Shown here: positions 5,092 through 5,880 of the stretch, piece after piece
Numbering within the stretch: the first letter of the stretch is position 1
How the letters are laid out: each line of letters begins with the position of its first letter
NCBI GenBank assembly: GCA_035264765.1
Contig: DATFPQ010000162.1
Span: forward strand, 1 to 5,880
Length of the DNA stretch: 5,880 bases
Direction of reading: 5' to 3'
Origin: DATFPQ01 sp035264765
GTDB taxonomy: Bacteria; Actinomycetota; Actinomycetes; Actinomycetales; Angustibacteraceae
The notes under the pieces: model-generated
Told to the model about the DNA's origin: nothing
Seen by the model: the letters and a program-made list of their open reading frames with translations, nothing else
Databases searched by the model: none
Made by a program: the position numbers and the translations under genes

Positions 5092-5880
5092 ATGGACTAC
5101 CGCAAGCTCGGCCGCTCCGGCCTCGACGTGTCTCGCATCGCGTTGGGATGCATGACCTTCGGCGACGCACGGCGCGGCACGCACCCGTGGACCCTCGATG
5201 AGGAGTCGAGCCGTCCGCTGATCCGCCAGGCCCTCGAGCTGGGCATCACCTTCTTCGACACCGCCAACGTGTACTCCGACGGCTCGAGCGAGGAGATCCT
5301 GGGCCGGGCGCTGCGGGACTTCGCCCGGCGCGAGGAGGTCGTGATCGCAACGAAGGTCCATGGCCGGATGCGGCCGGGACCCAACGGCGCGGGCCTGTCC
5401 CGCAAGGCCGTCCTCGCGGAGGTCGACGCCAGCCTCACCCGGCTCGGCACGGACTACATCGACCTGTACCAGCTGCACCGTCGCGACCCCGACACGCCGA
5501 TCGAGGAGACGCTGGAGGCCCTCCACGACCTGGTCAAGGCGGGCAAGGTCCGCTACATCGGCGCCTCGTCGATGTACGCCTGGCAGTTCACCAAGGCGCT
5601 CTTCGTGGCGGATCTGCACGGCTGGACCAGGCTCGTCTCGATGCAGGACCACTACAACCTGATCAACCGGGAGGAGGAGCGCGAGATGCTCCCGCTCTGC
5701 CAGGACCAGCAGGTCGGCGTCCTGGTATGGAGCCCGCTGGCACGTGGCCGGCTCACCCGGGACTGGGACGAGGTGAGCGAGCGCCAGCTGGGTGACGGCT
5801 TCGCCTCGTCGCTGTACGACACGGCTCCGCACGACCGGGCCATTGCCGACCGGGTCACCGAGGTGGCGAAGGCGCACGGC
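5092..5880 (+). CDS. Aldo/keto reductase, YajO-like, 3'-truncated
   Basis: The frame is open from ATG 5092 to the window edge (263 codons), with no stop reached. The protein is a TIM-barrel NADPH-dependent aldo/keto reductase. The opening MDYRKLGRSGLDVSRIALG is typical. The catalytic tetrad is in place: D56 and Y61 in FFDTANVYSDG, K88 in IATKVHG, and H129 in YQLHRRD. From memory it is strikingly like E. coli YajO (about 324 residues) in the segments SRPLIRQALE, SSEEILGRALRDFARRE, IGASSM, SMQDHYNLI and SPLARGRLTR. About 60 C-terminal residues, including part of the cofactor phosphate site, should lie beyond the window. The start has GGAG at 5081-5084, 7 nt upstream. It may reduce a carbonyl of the cluster product, or be a general-purpose gene at the cluster edge, since the hairpin at 5028-5059 separates it from the others. 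Family assignment is firm, role uncertain. Confidence 0.9.
   Translation, partial: MDYRKLGRSGLDVSRIALGCMTFGDARRGTHPWTLDEESSRPLIRQALELGITFFDTANVYSDGSSEEILGRALRDFARREEVVIATKVHGRMRPGPNGAGLSRKAVLAEVDASLTRLGTDYIDLYQLHRRDPDTPIEETLEALHDLVKAGKVRYIGASSMYAWQFTKALFVADLHGWTRLVSMQDHYNLINREEEREMLPLCQDQQVGVLVWSPLARGRLTRDWDEVSERQLGDGFASSLYDTAPHDRAIADRVTEVAKAHG

Noticed and set aside
2800..5877. A 1025-codon open frame on the minus strand
   Set aside because: It is in register with the + strand frame of the reductase, SRPBCC and aldo/keto reductase genes. Its stops would require TTA, CTA or TCA codons there, which are rare at this GC content. Its translation matches no family, crosses several well-supported genes and is rich in low-complexity Arg/Pro/Ala.

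Overview
The window is GC-rich, with a strong G/C third-position bias, and carries a one-way string of tightly packed genes. No TTA codon was noticed in any called gene. Together with the gene families present, this points to an actinomycete (Streptomyces, Micromonospora, Actinomadura or similar), and the content reads as the interior of a polyketide-type biosynthetic gene cluster. The genus and the product cannot be named from the sequence.

Layout, all on the + strand. (1) 2-1624: the C-terminal part of a large iterative type I polyketide synthase or PUFA-synthase-like protein. The ketoreductase (KR) is cut by the left edge and is followed by a double-hotdog dehydratase (DH) whose usual catalytic histidine is valine. 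(2) 1600-2343: a Sfp-type phosphopantetheinyl transferase (PPTase) that overlaps the PKS end by 25 nt. (3) 2376-2819: a SnoaL/NTF2-like protein. (4) 2857-3978: a saccharopine-dehydrogenase-like oxidoreductase, the family that includes trans-acting enoyl reductases. (5) 4069-4527: an SRPBCC (START/Bet v1 fold) polyketide cyclase/dehydrase-like protein. (6) 4559-5011: a second SnoaL-like protein, a gap-free paralog of gene 3. (7) 5092 to beyond 5880: a YajO-like aldo/keto reductase cut by the right edge. A strong 13-bp hairpin lies between genes 6 and 7.

Working model (inference). The PKS builds and partly reduces a chain on its carrier domain, which lies upstream of this window. The adjacent PPTase activates that carrier. 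The reductase encoded by gene 4 may supply reduction in trans. The two SnoaL-like proteins and the SRPBCC protein may cyclise, fold or dehydrate the chain, possibly standing in for the defective-looking DH. The aldo/keto reductase may reduce a carbonyl late, or may lie outside the operon beyond the hairpin. The KR-DH-PPTase order recalls enediyne PKSs, but the PPTase is a separate protein here and no other enediyne cassette gene is in view, so I do not call it an enediyne cluster.

No RNA gene, CRISPR array, insertion sequence, attachment site or convincing promoter was found. No gap between genes exceeds 90 bp.
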